Positions 23,036 through 34,174 of a stretch of 64,000 nt of DNA are shown here, one piece after another. Every line of letters begins with the position of its first letter. Position 1 is the first letter of the stretch. The stretch covers positions 248,001-312,000 of the forward strand of contig JPHH03000011.1 of the NCBI GenBank assembly GCA_000750105.3, read 5' to 3'. The translations under genes and the position numbers were made by a program. The stretch is from Tolypocladium sp. Sup5 PDA-1 (Eukaryota > Ascomycota > Sordariomycetes > Hypocreales > Ophiocordycipitaceae). Below the pieces are notes generated by a model. It was not told the DNA's origin. It did not search any database and saw only the letters and a list, made by a program, of their open reading frames with translations.

Positions 23036-25732
23036 ATGCCGGCGCCCTATTCGGACAACCTGTACTCGGACCCGGGGCAGGACGTCTCGGATGACGAGCA
23101 CGATGCCCTGTCGCCCACCGACGGCTACTTCCACGCGTCGGCCTCGTCGGACGCGGCGTCATCCTCGCAATGGCAGCCGTACCCTCACCAGCAGCACCAG
23201 CGCATGTCGTCCAACGTGCCGACTGTGCCCAATGTCCTCGTCGAGGACCCGACCCTGCGCGGCCTGGGCGCGGCCGACAAGGCGAGGGAGGCCGAGGAGG
23301 AGCGCCTGATAAATAACGCCGCCAGCCAGACGGCGTCGTCGTCACCCTATCCGCCGCAGGTCTCGACCGCAGCAGCAGCACAAGCAGCAACTACAACTGC
23401 AACTACAACCTCTTCATCATCACCCCACGGCGGCTCTGCCTCCCCCTCTGCCGCTGCTACCCCGACAAGCCCCCCCTTTGCCGCCTCGCATCACCACCGC
23501 CGCAGCGTCGAGGAGGACGAGCCCCTTCAATTTCCCGGCCACAGTACCCGTCTGCCCTACTTACACACGCCCGCCAACCGCGGTGAGACCACAAATATTG
23601 CGTCCCAGCCGCATCACCAGAACCAGCTGGACGCGCCGCCCGCCTACTCACCTTCCCCGTCCTCTCCTCCTCCCTCTGGACATCCTCAGCACCAGCAGGG
23701 CTACCAGACCTTTGCCTCTCCTCCCGCCAACGCGCGTACCGACACCATGGGCGTGCCCGAAGAGCATCAGGCCCTGCTGCCACGCCAGCCCGAGTCCATG
23801 GGTGGCTCGACGGGTGGCCCGCCGCCGTCGAGGTGGCGGAGGGTTAAAGAGTCGATGGACTCGCCCAACCTGCGGAAGAAGATCAAGACGGTCCTCGGCG
23901 TGCTCGTCATCTTTTCCATCATCTTTGCGATACTGGGCACCTTTAGCCTCTCGTCGTCTTCGCATCACAAGGTATGTCAAGGCATACCAACTGCTTTCAC
24001 TCATGTTCATATGTCTGGCATCTGCTTGCCTTGCTCCCGTTGAATGATTCGCCGTCCCGCACATCACTGTCATGCCTGTCCTTGCTCCTCCATGGAACAC
24101 CGTCACCTACAAACTCGCTTCTTGCCTCTCTCAAGCAACCTCCGCTAACCAGCACCACAGAACACCGGGATCATCGACAAGGACCCCGTCAGAGAACCAG
24201 ACATGGGTGGCCACAGCGACCTGGATTGGACGCCCTCCTCGGGCTGCCGCAACACTCCCCATGCCTTCTCCAAGACCACCACCTCTCTCCGCTTCGGCAG
24301 CAACCGGAAGCTCGACATCAGGCAAGAGATTGAGAAGAATTCGGACACGCACAACTGGCTACAGCCAAGGATCTTTGGCCAGATCATTCTGCGCCCTACC
24401 GGCGACGATGCCTCTGAAGGATCCGTCGAGCTCGAGGTAATCTCCAACGACGAGGACTTGCGCGTCCAGGTCGATTCGGAGGTCTACGGCGACAACCAGG
24501 TGTTCAAGATGACTACTCCGCGAGCCATCCCGTGGGGGTCTTCATCGGGCGACGGACCTTGCATCCAGATGCGTGCTACCGTTTGGGTCCCCCGCAAGGC
24601 GTACCTTCGGTCCTTCGCCCTCAACTCCGTCCACCTTGACGTCCACGTCCTCGACGGCCTGATCATGGGCGTGACTGACGAAACCAGGATTGACACGGTT
24701 GTTGGCCACTTCCGAACCTCGCTGCCCAAGGACGTCAACGAGGACGTCGTTCCCTACACGCTCGAGTCGCGCAAGATTCACATCGAGACTGTAAGCGGCA
24801 ATGTCGAGGGCTGGTTCCCCCTGTACGACCTGCTCAAGATCTCTTCGGCCTCGGGCGACATTACCGCGCAGGTCGCTCCCAAGCCGGTCGACGAAAAGTC
24901 TCCCCAGTCGGCGGTGCTCGACATCTCGTCCATTTCCGGCCACATCAAGGTGACGGAGCCCCTGACCGGCGCCCTGGAAGCTGGCAAGCCGGACAAGAAG
25001 CTGCCGGCGCGCGACTACATCACCAAGCTGTCCACTACCTCGGGCAAGATCCAAGGAGAGGTGGCCACGAGCTCCGAGGGCAAGTTCGGCTCGACGTCGG
25101 GCAACACCGTCCTCAAGGTCTTGCCCATCTTCGACAGGGACATCCGCAAGTCTGGATCCAAGCCCCAGCTCACCACAAGCTCGATGAGCGGCGACTGGCG
25201 GGTGACGGTCCTGGAGCCCCTGTGGACCAGCACCTCTGGCACGAGGATGTACCCCCCTAGCCAGCCCTCGCCCGACGACGATGTCATCCTGCCCCCGATG
25301 GACGTGCCCATGCCTCCGTCCCTGCACGACGACGACGACGACAACAACGACGCGCCGCGCAAGGGCATTCACGAACCCCTCGTCATCATCCACCCCGACG
25401 TCGAACTCGCCAAGCACCACCCCCGCTCCCGCGGCGCCTCCCACGACGCCGACAGGACCAAGGCGACGCCCGCGCTCAGCTTCCTCAAGTCCAAGCACGA
25501 CTCCGTCAGCGGTGACCTGCGGCTCTTCTACCCGGCCAGCTGGGAGGGCAGGTTCCTCGCGCAGAGCATCAGCGGCGACATCAGGGTCAGCGGCGACGGC
25601 GTCGAGATCATCAAGCGCGACCGCAGCTGGGCCAAGCTCGTCGAGGGGAAAAAGGGCGACGGCGAGTCGGAGATTAAGATGGAGACCATGTCGGGCAACA
25701 CGGAGCTGGTTGTTGGCCGCAAGGCTTCCTAG
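23036..25732 (+). CDS. Single-pass membrane protein with DUF4097-like domain
   Basis: The model joins 23036-23971 and 24161-25732 (189-nt intron, phase 0) for 835 residues. Residues 1-280 are disordered, rich in Ser, Pro, Gln, His and Ala. A single membrane segment lies at about 285-306 (VLGVLVIFSIIFAILGTFSLS) after a basic patch (RKKIK), which predicts a cytosolic N-terminus. The remaining 500 residues contain repeated short beta motifs such as VSGNVEGW, SASGDITAQV, SISGHIKV, TTSGKIQGEV, MSGDWRVTV, VSGDLRLFY, ISGDIRVSG and MSGNTELVV. That S-G-D/N-I/V pattern is the DUF4097/adhesin-like beta-solenoid. Function is unknown; a cell-surface or vacuolar-lumen role is inference. It is convergent with the BTB gene. 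Confidence 0.8.
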
Positions 25733-26416
25733 ACGACCGACACTCGGATCCTCGAAGAGGGGATGTGAGGAGTGAGTGAGTGAGTGAGTGGTTTGAGTGG
25801 ACAGATGTCTTATTGAATGACTTAATGCGCGTGTCTTCTATGGGGTTACGCAGGAGTCATGAGGAGTTGTACAATGACGAAGCAGGGCGGCAACAACAGC
25901 CCTTTGATCTTTGTTTTTTTTCTTCCTGTTCCATGCGGTTTTGTATTTGAGAAACACGAATAATCAGGGCCACGCATCTCATTGTCGGGCAAACCTCTAC
26001 ATTATGAAAGCAAAAATACAACAGAATATCTCTCATGGAGAACATAAACGTGAGCGTGAATCATACAAAACTTTATCATTACTTCGTTTCGATTCGTATA
26101 GGCTCTGCCTGCGTACACACATCTATATGCATTCATCCCGATACAAGACACGACTTGTTGGGGGGAGAGTAGAGGTCAAGAAGCGAGGAAATCCAGTCCA
26201 TCAAGAAGAGGGGGTATCCGGTAAAATAGTAAAAAGAAAGAAACAAATGTGTGAGACATAAACAGAGTTCGTGCAGTCCTGTGCGATGAACGTCAAGTCG
26301 TGTAACATAGACATCTGGTCGTTTGTTCACGCCTGGATTTTCAACAAGATAGAGACTCGATATGAGTCAATCCAATGATGCGTCGTGTGCTTGGCGTAGA
26401 TGTCCATTCCGGATAT
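25733..26416. other. Convergent 3' intergenic stretch
   Basis: This lies between the ends of two convergent genes. A short gtga-type tandem (about 25771-25791) follows the first stop. The DNA is AT-richer than its neighbours, as expected for 3' untranslated sequence. No gene is seen. Confidence 0.5.
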
Positions 26417-27985
26417 TCAGTCATCTACCGGCCAGGGAAGGTCCCTGTTGCCCACGGCCGTGCACGTCAGGTAGCTGATGTTCTCCGAGGTCCTGCTCGA
26501 GCCGCCCAGGTCGAGCTCGAGCGCGCTGCCGAGGAGGGGCCGGACGACGCTCCTCGCCATGGCCTTGAGCTCGTCCATGCGCTTCTCGAAGCTGCGGAGG
26601 TTGTCGCGGCTGTAGAGCTCCGGCGTCAGCTTGAGAAACTTCTTGCACTCGTCGTGGCCGAGGAATGCGCTGGGGTTGCCGGAGCCTAGAGTGCGGTATG
26701 CGCGGCCGACAGACGTGAGCGGCGGAACAGGAGGCGGTAGCGAAGGATGATGGTTGCGACCGTCGCGATCCCGCGGGGGTTGGGGCGTCGTGTTGTCGGC
26801 CAGCCATTGCCGGAAGAGGCTAACGGCGAGCCAGTCAAGATAGCTGTTGGAAGGAGTGACGCGGTCGCCTCGGGCAGTGGTGAGGTTGAGACGGAAGAGG
26901 CGCCCCTCGACACGGCTGACCGTCTCCTCCAGCTCGTCCACCTTGTCTTCGATGATGTCCAGAACAATGTCCGGCAGCGCGGCGCGCAAGCTGCGCTCTC
27001 CGGCCGGCCACTGGCCGACCACGTGGATGAGGGCCTCTTGGAAGATGATCTTGCTCCGGGAGAGGTAGCCCAGGCGCAAATAGGAGATGGGGTACTTGGC
27101 GATCTGCTTCCACAGGCGTGACTGGAACTGAAGGAGGTGGTGGTCGACTCGGGGGCCTACGACAGCAAGCGCATCGTACTGGTCTGCAAGAGCCAGCAGC
27201 GACTTGCACTGAACGTAGGCATCTGCAACGTTTATCCCGTCCAAGACGGGAGGGTAGTTGTAGAATATTCGGAAGAGGTTGTCGTAGTCACGCAAAAGGT
27301 CCTGGTCGGTCTGGGACAGGGTCGGAGCGAGACTGAGGCTCGCGACTGAACGCGCAAAGGTGACGTGGTTGGACACGGAGGAGGAGTGCGAGTGGCTGCT
27401 GCCCTTGGAGCGGGAGGCGGACTTGGACCCGGAGGAGTCCGGGCCGGAGCCAGGGCCGAAGAGTGACGGGAGGGCTGGCTTCGAGTCTCCTCGGCGGGAG
27501 TCGTCTTTTTGGACGAGCATAGGAATGTCGCCATCGCCTGCACCCGGATCGAGTTCATACCTCCATCTTTTCCTCGGCGTCCCAACCCCACCAGCGCCTC
27601 TATCCGAATCGTCCCCATTCAATACCGAAGACGCTTCCTCGCCAATGCGCGCCAGCTCGTTCCCGCCCGCGAGGAGCGGTTGCGCCTTGGACCACTCCGA
27701 CGAGGTGCTCGCCTCGAAGAAGCCGCTACATCGCGTCAGGGTATGGCGGTGCAGCAGGTAGCGATTGTCGGCGGAGCCAGCGCGAACGAGGATCTCGACG
27801 TCGCCGCTGTGCGTGAAGACGGGAAACTCATTCTGCGGCACGTACGAGGCGCCTCCGGCGTGGGACCGATTGTAGCGCTTGGTGCGCGACAGCGACGGGC
27901 GCGAGACGACGGAAGAGGCGGAGTAGAGGCCGCGACGGTGCGGGGTGAGCGCGGAGGAAGGGGACGGTTCTGGCTGGGAGACCAT
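26417..27985 (-). CDS. BTB/POZ domain protein with split BTB fold
   Basis: Intronless, 522 residues, ATG at 27985. BTB domains mediate oligomerisation and often link substrates to Cullin-3 ligases. The first part of the fold is at residues 58-100: THSGDVEILVRAG, then RYLLHRHTLTRCSGFF and EWSK. A typical WRYELD element comes at 141-146. The next BTB helices resume only at about 231-275 (LRDYDNLFRIFYNYPP, then VQCKSLLALADQYDAL). A disordered, Ser-rich insert thus splits the domain. The C-terminal half is helical and has no recognised domain. I know this layout from other filamentous ascomycetes but not a function. It is divergent from the TilS-type gene. Confidence 0.8.
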   Translation of the reverse strand: MVSQPEPSPSSALTPHRRGLYSASSVVSRPSLSRTKRYNRSHAGGASYVPQNEFPVFTHSGDVEILVRAGSADNRYLLHRHTLTRCSGFFEASTSSEWSKAQPLLAGGNELARIGEEASSVLNGDDSDRGAGGVGTPRKRWRYELDPGAGDGDIPMLVQKDDSRRGDSKPALPSLFGPGSGPDSSGSKSASRSKGSSHSHSSSVSNHVTFARSVASLSLAPTLSQTDQDLLRDYDNLFRIFYNYPPVLDGINVADAYVQCKSLLALADQYDALAVVGPRVDHHLLQFQSRLWKQIAKYPISYLRLGYLSRSKIIFQEALIHVVGQWPAGERSLRAALPDIVLDIIEDKVDELEETVSRVEGRLFRLNLTTARGDRVTPSNSYLDWLAVSLFRQWLADNTTPQPPRDRDGRNHHPSLPPPVPPLTSVGRAYRTLGSGNPSAFLGHDECKKFLKLTPELYSRDNLRSFEKRMDELKAMARSVVRPLLGSALELDLGGSSRTSENISYLTCTAVGNRDLPWPVDD

Positions 27986-29063
27986 GGGTGAGGCGCTTCG
28001 CGATGTTCACGTCATGGGCGTATCGGATGGTGATTCGTCAAAGTGTGACACGGCGGCGGCGACGGCGGCGGCTGGCGAGGACGAGCAGCGATCAATGGCA
28101 GAGATGGTAGTTCCGCGAGGAAGAAATACAACAGTAAACAATGAGAATAGCAGAAGACGCGACGGCAGAGGATGACGAGAGGGGGGACAAGAGGAGTTGC
28201 TGTACACGTGAAGTTGGAGGTGGCGGTTGGACAGCAGACAGTGGGATGAAGAAGCTAGCGCAGGAGCGCAGTTGCAACCACACGCGCCGTCTCTTTCCTC
28301 GCTGCCAAACAAGGCACCAGGCACCCAAGGCACCGCTGGAGCAGCCAGCGAGGTGGAACGCTGGAAACCAAGGCTGGTGGCAGCTCGACTGGCCTGAGCA
28401 GCCGCCAGCAAATCACGGCACAGAAACGCCCGCACAGTGAATCAGCTAGACAGGGCTGGCACTCTCTTTTGTTCTGGCTCGACAATCCCTTGTCCGCTGT
28501 GTTTGCCACAAGGGGTTTGAGCCCGGCGACTGATAGGCTGCGGTGCAACGGCCACAGTGGAGGCGCTGCAGGCCTCATGCAGTTGCGGGACTTGCGGGAC
28601 TTGCTTGGTGGCTTGGGCGGGCAGCCGGTGGCCCAGTGCAGTGAGCGTGGTGGGATGCCTCTGAAGCGAGACTGACAGAAAACTTTGCCTCTGCTTAGCA
28701 GGTGTTAGTTCTAATGATCAGGGTTCCTTGAAGCTTATACCGTATGCTTTACCGTATGCATGTCTTTCAATTTATTGGTTGTCCAGGGCGCACGTTGATC
28801 CTGTGACAACTCGCACCTGACCTGTTACAGGGACCATCGATGTCGTCCATCGGTAAAACAACGGCGATAGGTAGTCACAGTGGAGAGCTCCAGCAAGCTT
28901 CCCGTCCCGATCAAAGTTCATCTGCCCCACGTAGAGCTCTAAATCTCCAGACCTCCAGATCTCCTCCCAACACCTCTTGCCGAAGCAACCAGGACCTCAA
29001 TTCATACAAATACATGGAACCTGCGGTCGTACTAGCTTGGCCGCTGGAAAAGCGTGCGATGGA
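27986..29063. other. Divergent intergenic region, BTB and TilS-type genes
   Basis: About 1.1 kb that must hold both promoters. Open frames here (for example 28007-28435 on -) look like leader sequence, not genes. Confidence 0.45.
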
Positions 29064-31181
29064 ATGAGCGCTCCGACTCGAGTCTTTCACCATGGCCCCA
29101 AGCCCATCTCCCTGACCGAGTTCCGCGATGCGGTGGAGGCGGTATGCCCGCCACGGTTCCCAGCCGTTCGCTATGCGCGCTCACGGCGTGTCGGTAGGTT
29201 CTTCTGAACTGTGTCCGAGAGAGATTGGCCTAGCGCAGTGTTGCTAACTCCTGAACCAGCTCTGGCCGTCAGCGGAGGAGTCGACTCCATGGCCATGGCA
29301 TTCCTCTTCTCCAACCTCTTGAAAACGCACCGCGGCATCAAGATCGGCGACAACCCGGCCGAGAGCGCGTTCGGAATTGTGGTCGACCACCAATTGCGAG
29401 AGGGCAGCACTCGAGAAGCGTCCCAAGTTGCCCTGGAGCTCAAGAGGCTGGGACTCAAGGCTGTTATCAGGCCGCTCAATTGGAAAGATGTCCGGAGGAG
29501 AGGGCTAGATCCAGCCCAGCTGCCCAATCTCGAAGGCCTCGCACGTACGATGCGATATCAGACTCTGGGGTTGACTTGCTTCTACTTGCAGGCCAGCAAC
29601 CTCTTCTTTGCCCATCACCGCGACGACCAGTACGAAACCGTCCTGATGCGTCTGCTCGCAGGCCACGGCTATCGAGGCTTGCAGGGCATCCGCGAAGCCA
29701 ATGCAATCCCAGAGTGCTATGAACTACACGGTGTCTACAAGAGCGGCCTGTTGGATGATCAGCTGCAACGGCATCCGTACCTGAGCTTCAAGCCTCCAAA
29801 CAAGGAAATGAGGCGTCTACGGTTGATCCTGAAGCACGACTCCAACGAAGAGCCCTGGGACCACATCAAGACATACCTGGGGATCAACGACATGTCAGCT
29901 CAGTTTCCTGGACACATCAACCGTGACGTCGATCCGCGAGTGCCCTACCTGACACCGCTGAATTGCGAAGATGGCGGTATCATGATTCATCGCCCGCTGC
30001 TGGAGTTTGACAAGGACAGGCTCATCGCCACCTGCGAAGCCAACAAGGTCCGGTGGTTCGAGGACCATACCAACGTGGATCCAACCTTGACCACGCGGAA
30101 TGCCATTAGGCACATCACCAGATCCCACGAGCTGCCAGCGGCCTTGCAGAAGCCCGCGATTTTGGCATTGTCGCAGAGAGCCAAACGCAGAACGAACAGC
30201 GAGGAAGGGGCGGCCCACCGACTGCTCGTGCGCGAAGCCGTCATCCAGGAATTCGACCCCAACGCAGGCACTCTTCTTGTTGAGCTTCCGTCTTTCCGCA
30301 AGGGTCAATCCCAGCCAAGACGCCTATTCGCCGCAGCGAGAGACCAAGTCCGCAAACCGCAGCGAAGGGTGATCGCCGCCATAGCGATCCGCAAGCTTGT
30401 CGAGTTTGTCACCCCGGAGCTCCATGCACCGCCACTGTCAAATCTCGAAAACGTCGTAGACAGGCTGTTCCCCGAGCTAAGTTCAGGCCCCGGTGGTCAG
30501 CCACCAAAGGCCTTTTCAATAGCCGGGGTGGTTTTTGACCCGGTGGTTAGCCCGGCATCGACCAAGTGGTTCATCTCGCGGGCTCCTTACTCATCGTCCC
30601 AACCGGTGCCGGAGCGAAAGCTCCCTGGCTACCTCAACTACAACCCCGTGTATTGGGGCCATAAGTCTGGGGAGCCACCTAGCCGACATGCCCACTGGCG
30701 GAGCTGGAAGACGGCCAAGATATGGGATGGGCGTTTCTGGATACGGGTCAGCGCGTGTGTGCCGGCGAGGTTTCACATTCTGCCTTTGCTCACGCAGTAT
30801 GCCAAGCCGTTTCGACTGGCTTTGCCTCCGAAGCAGCGAGCCAGGCTGGAACGGATCCTCAAGTACTACGCCCCGGGAAAGGTGCGGTACTCGTTGCCGG
30901 CACTGTACAGCGTTGAAGCTCCCAAGGGTGCAGACCCGACCAGGCCTACGTTGACGTTGCTCGCCCTGCCAAGCTTGGGGATCCATGTCCCGGGGCTGGA
31001 GAGGTGGGTCAAGTATGAGGCGCGGTATAAGAAGATTGATGTCACGCTGCTGGGGCGCAAGAGGAGAGGCAGCGAGACGCCGGTTCTCGGCCATTACCAC
31101 TCTTGCAGTGTATCCAGACGGAAGCGAACAAGGCGGGCCGCGAACTACAGGGCCACGGGACGCCATGTAAAACACGTGTAA
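29064..31181 (+). CDS. tilS: tRNA(Ile)-lysidine synthase, TilS-type
   Basis: ATP-dependent enzyme that adds lysine to C34 of the AUA-reading tRNA(Ile). The model joins 29064-29193 and 29260-31181 (66-nt intron) for 683 residues. The PP-loop AVSGGVDSMAM sits at about 46-56 and is created intact across the splice. It is followed by VVDHQLREGS, LARTMRYQTL and HHRDDQYETVLMR, the TilS catalytic set. Next come HRPLLEFDKDRLIATCEAN and WFEDHTNVDPTLTTRNAIRH, which complete the N-terminal domain. The C-terminal 300 residues have no clear family. In fungi the enzyme would act on mitochondrial tRNA; the Arg-containing N-terminus is compatible with import but is not a textbook presequence. The family is secure, the compartment inferred. 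Confidence 0.9.
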
Positions 31182-33000
31182 CGCGACGACTTATAGACAA
31201 TGGAGGTACCCTGCTTCATATACTTCGTAGCAACTACCGAATTCGGAGAGACATGCATACTTTGTCCTTGGGTATACATTTCAACGGCATAATAGTTCTC
31301 GCCGTTTCTTGCCGAAGTTCTAGGCATGGGACATGATAGAAACGAGGCGGGTTGGCATGGAGTGTAAGCTCTCGCTAAGGCTGGGTATTGAATCCGCCTG
31401 GCAGTACGATAGGCGAGCCGTGAAACACATGCTTTCTAAACAAGCAGTCAGGTGAGCAGGACATGGTAACAGCGTGGTATGCATTCTCACGCCATCGCCC
31501 TGTATTCCATTCGCCGGGATGTCATTGCATCACCTGCTGCCCTGTCAAGGTTGCAACTGTGTAAATGACGCGGAGTCTGGTGCGCTGATTGGAAGCTGCC
31601 CGCACCACGAAGCCCCCAACGACAAGACAGAACCCATACGTTTCAATTACACGGCCTCTCGGTGAGCAAGCCACGGACAAAGATGACGGCGCCTTAGTGA
31701 GCGCTGAACAACCCCCTTTTCCGGCCCTCTGCGCCGCGGTGGCATGCGTACAATTTCTTGCCACCAGCTTCCCAGGCCAACCAAGAACACAGCCACCATG
31801 GTAAGCCTGTCGGCTCGGTTGCACCGGATCCTGTCAAGGGCGGCGAAAAACGGATGCCTGTCCCGATGAACGCTTCATTGGAGGATAGGTCTCGAAGTCG
31901 GCGAATAAAGCACATACTTGCTTGGGGGGTGAGGCGAGCATTTGGTGGTGGCGAGGTGACCAGTCGACGGCCGTTGCCGCATGTGGTCCACCACCGACCG
32001 TCCACGGCCCAGGACCCCGGCTACGGGTTTAAACATGGGATCGAAGCGCGACCCCTGGCAGGTTCTCGAAGCAGCAGAAAGGCATTGTCATAAAAAGCCA
32101 TGAAACCCTTAATCAAAGACAAGTCATCCTGAGAGAGAAAAAAGTTCATAATCGTCATGAGGGGGGACGACGCAATGAAAAAACCGGGCCAGCCCAGGCA
32201 GTTTCCCATGTTTCCTCGTGCACAATCTTGTCTGCTTGACCGCCTCTGTCCCTCCCCAGCCTCGGGGTTCCCACGGCCACCTGCGAGTCATGTACGCCCT
32301 GGAAACGGGTAACAAAAGGAACCAGGCGTCTCGGTGAGAGCTGAAAAAGCTCTCGAAACATATAAACAAACCGCAGTCCCGCCGGGGAGAGGTGGATGAT
32401 GTGGCAGGAGCAACCCGCAAGTCACCTGATGAGCCTGGAGTCCTGCGCAGACCACTCTTGCCATCCACCTCGTTGAAGAGCCTTCCCTCTTTTCCTTTTC
32501 CTTCAAACGTTGAGAAAATAACAACCGATGTGAGACCTGGCCGTTTCTCTCCCAGCATCATCAGCCCTGGCCGACGTTCCAAAGCAGTCAACCCAGCCGC
32601 CGCCTCGCCTCGCCTCGCCTCGGTTGTCTTCTTTCGACCAAGCGCCAAGGCACACAATGTGTCGCTCAGCCCTGTGACGCGGGCCCCGAGGCCACATGGC
32701 TTTCCTCCACACCTTAAAGTAGGCATTCTTGCTAGCCGGAAAATAAGGCCGGAAAGGTGATGGAACGGGAATATTCGAGTGGGCCAGAGGCCCCCACGCC
32801 GGTGGTGAAGATCGGTGCCAGATCCGGGATTTGAGCGACCCGAGTCCCGATCCCGAGTCCTACCAACGCCGATAATGGATGCCGACGAGTGCTAGTGCCC
32901 GGCGTGCCGGGCCATGCCACGACCGAAGATGTTTTCCAAACAGCAAAAACACGGGTTCTTCGACAGAAACCATGGACGGAATTGATGGGCCTGCAAGACC
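31182..33000. other. Intergenic stretch of 1.8 kb
   Basis: No gene that I can support. The largest open frame (32124-32726 on -, 200 codons) is featureless. A short (cgcct)4 tandem lies at about 32601-32622. Confidence 0.45.
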
Positions 33001-33831
33001 TCATTCCACATCACGGCGCACGCGGCGCGGACGTGACCCATCTCGCCGGCGAGCATGACCGCGACGCCTCTCACCATGTTCCTCGCCTCGCGGTCTGCCA
33101 GCCCGCGGGTGGTTTGCAAATGTCATTCCGCGGGGTGGTCGCAGCTCGCTCTGCCGCGTTGCCCGCCGAAAGACGTGTTCTTCAATCAGATATTGGTTGT
33201 GAACATGGTCGAGGAAGTGGAAGTCCCAACGGATATCCAGGGCCGTTTTGCCGTTTCGGAAATGCTCCGCGATATGATGCATTCGTCTCCGGTACGACTT
33301 CTCTTTATCTTCCTGGAGGTCCGACGTTGCCAGGAACTCTGCATGGTCACAAAACCAGCATATGCAGTACTCCGGAAAATTTCCCTCCAAATGTTCGGCT
33401 ACGATGTGTTCGATCCAGGGCTCCACGTCGTCGAGGGCAAAGTTCGCACCGCAGCCAGACAGCCTGCGAAATTCGCAGGGGAGCCACGACACGGGAGCAT
33501 CGGGGACGGGGGCTCTCTGTCGGTGCGGCGGCTCGTGGCCACGGCGAGGAGGGGCAGTCGATGCCGAATACGTCGAATAGCTGTCGAAGCCATCAAACAT
33601 GGCGCTGCGGGGTGTTGCGCTGCTCGCCAAGGACATGATGTCCCTCTCGGTACGGGGCAGCGACGGAACCCGTGGCTCTGACAACAGGATCTCGGGTGCA
33701 TAATACGGGCCAGACGCTGCGACGAACGGCCCGCCTTCCCCAGTCAACTGATAAAAGTCGCCAGACCTCCGTCCTTCGAACTGCCCCAGGAAGGTATACA
33801 GGTCGGATGCGTCGAAGTCTGCCGACGCCAT
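33001..33831 (-). CDS. Fungal C2H2-like protein of unknown function
   Basis: Intronless, 276 residues, ATG at 33831. It belongs to a family of fungal proteins I recognise by layout but not function. The core is WLPCEF...GCGANF then EPWIEHIVAEHL, followed by CICWFCDHAEF and RRRMHHIAEHF. Possible zinc ligands are Cys119, Cys127, His142 and His147 for one site, and Cys158, Cys161, His185 or His186 and His190 for a second. After that comes DFHFLDHVHNQYLIEEHVF, a conserved-looking helix. The last 45 residues are Arg/Gly-rich. The first 100 residues are disordered. Proteins of this kind are often lineage-specific and multi-copy, which fits the accessory look of the region to its right. Confidence 0.72.
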   Translation of the reverse strand: MASADFDASDLYTFLGQFEGRRSGDFYQLTGEGGPFVAASGPYYAPEILLSEPRVPSLPRTERDIMSLASSATPRSAMFDGFDSYSTYSASTAPPRRGHEPPHRQRAPVPDAPVSWLPCEFRRLSGCGANFALDDVEPWIEHIVAEHLEGNFPEYCICWFCDHAEFLATSDLQEDKEKSYRRRMHHIAEHFRNGKTALDIRWDFHFLDHVHNQYLIEEHVFRRATRQSELRPPRGMTFANHPRAGRPRGEEHGERRRGHARRRDGSRPRRVRRDVE

Positions 33832-34174
33832 CGTGGGCGCTATGGCATCAAACGACCCAGGCGGCTGTGGTGGCCCTGGTGGGATGCAACGTCTTCAAGA
33901 ACCAAGACAAGAAGAAGGGCCGTCGACAACCAAGCTTGAGTTGGAAAGAGATCGAAGGGGCCTGGCGAAATATCGATTTATTTCTATCGCAAAGACAGAA
34001 GTATGGACCCCAGCCAGCGGACGGTCGTGTCGGCTACGACAGGCGTCGGGCGGCGGTGCGTTGACGGTGTGGATTTGGGAGCCCGAATGAGTCGACCACA
34101 GCCTTGGAGCTTGGGTCGACAGCAGCGGCAACAGCTTTCACCGAGGGGCCCCAAGGCGATGAACCGTCGAAAAA
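33832..34174. other. Intergenic, nothing recognised
   Basis: Upstream flank of the C2H2-like gene. I see no gene or clear signal. Confidence 0.4.

Noticed and set aside
24542..25498. 318-codon open frame on - within the DUF4097-like gene
   Set aside because: Antisense shadow of a strongly supported exon; Val/Gly/Arg-rich with no family resemblance.
32124..32726. 200-codon open frame on -
   Set aside because: No recognisable motif and mixed composition; not supported by splice partners or neighbours.
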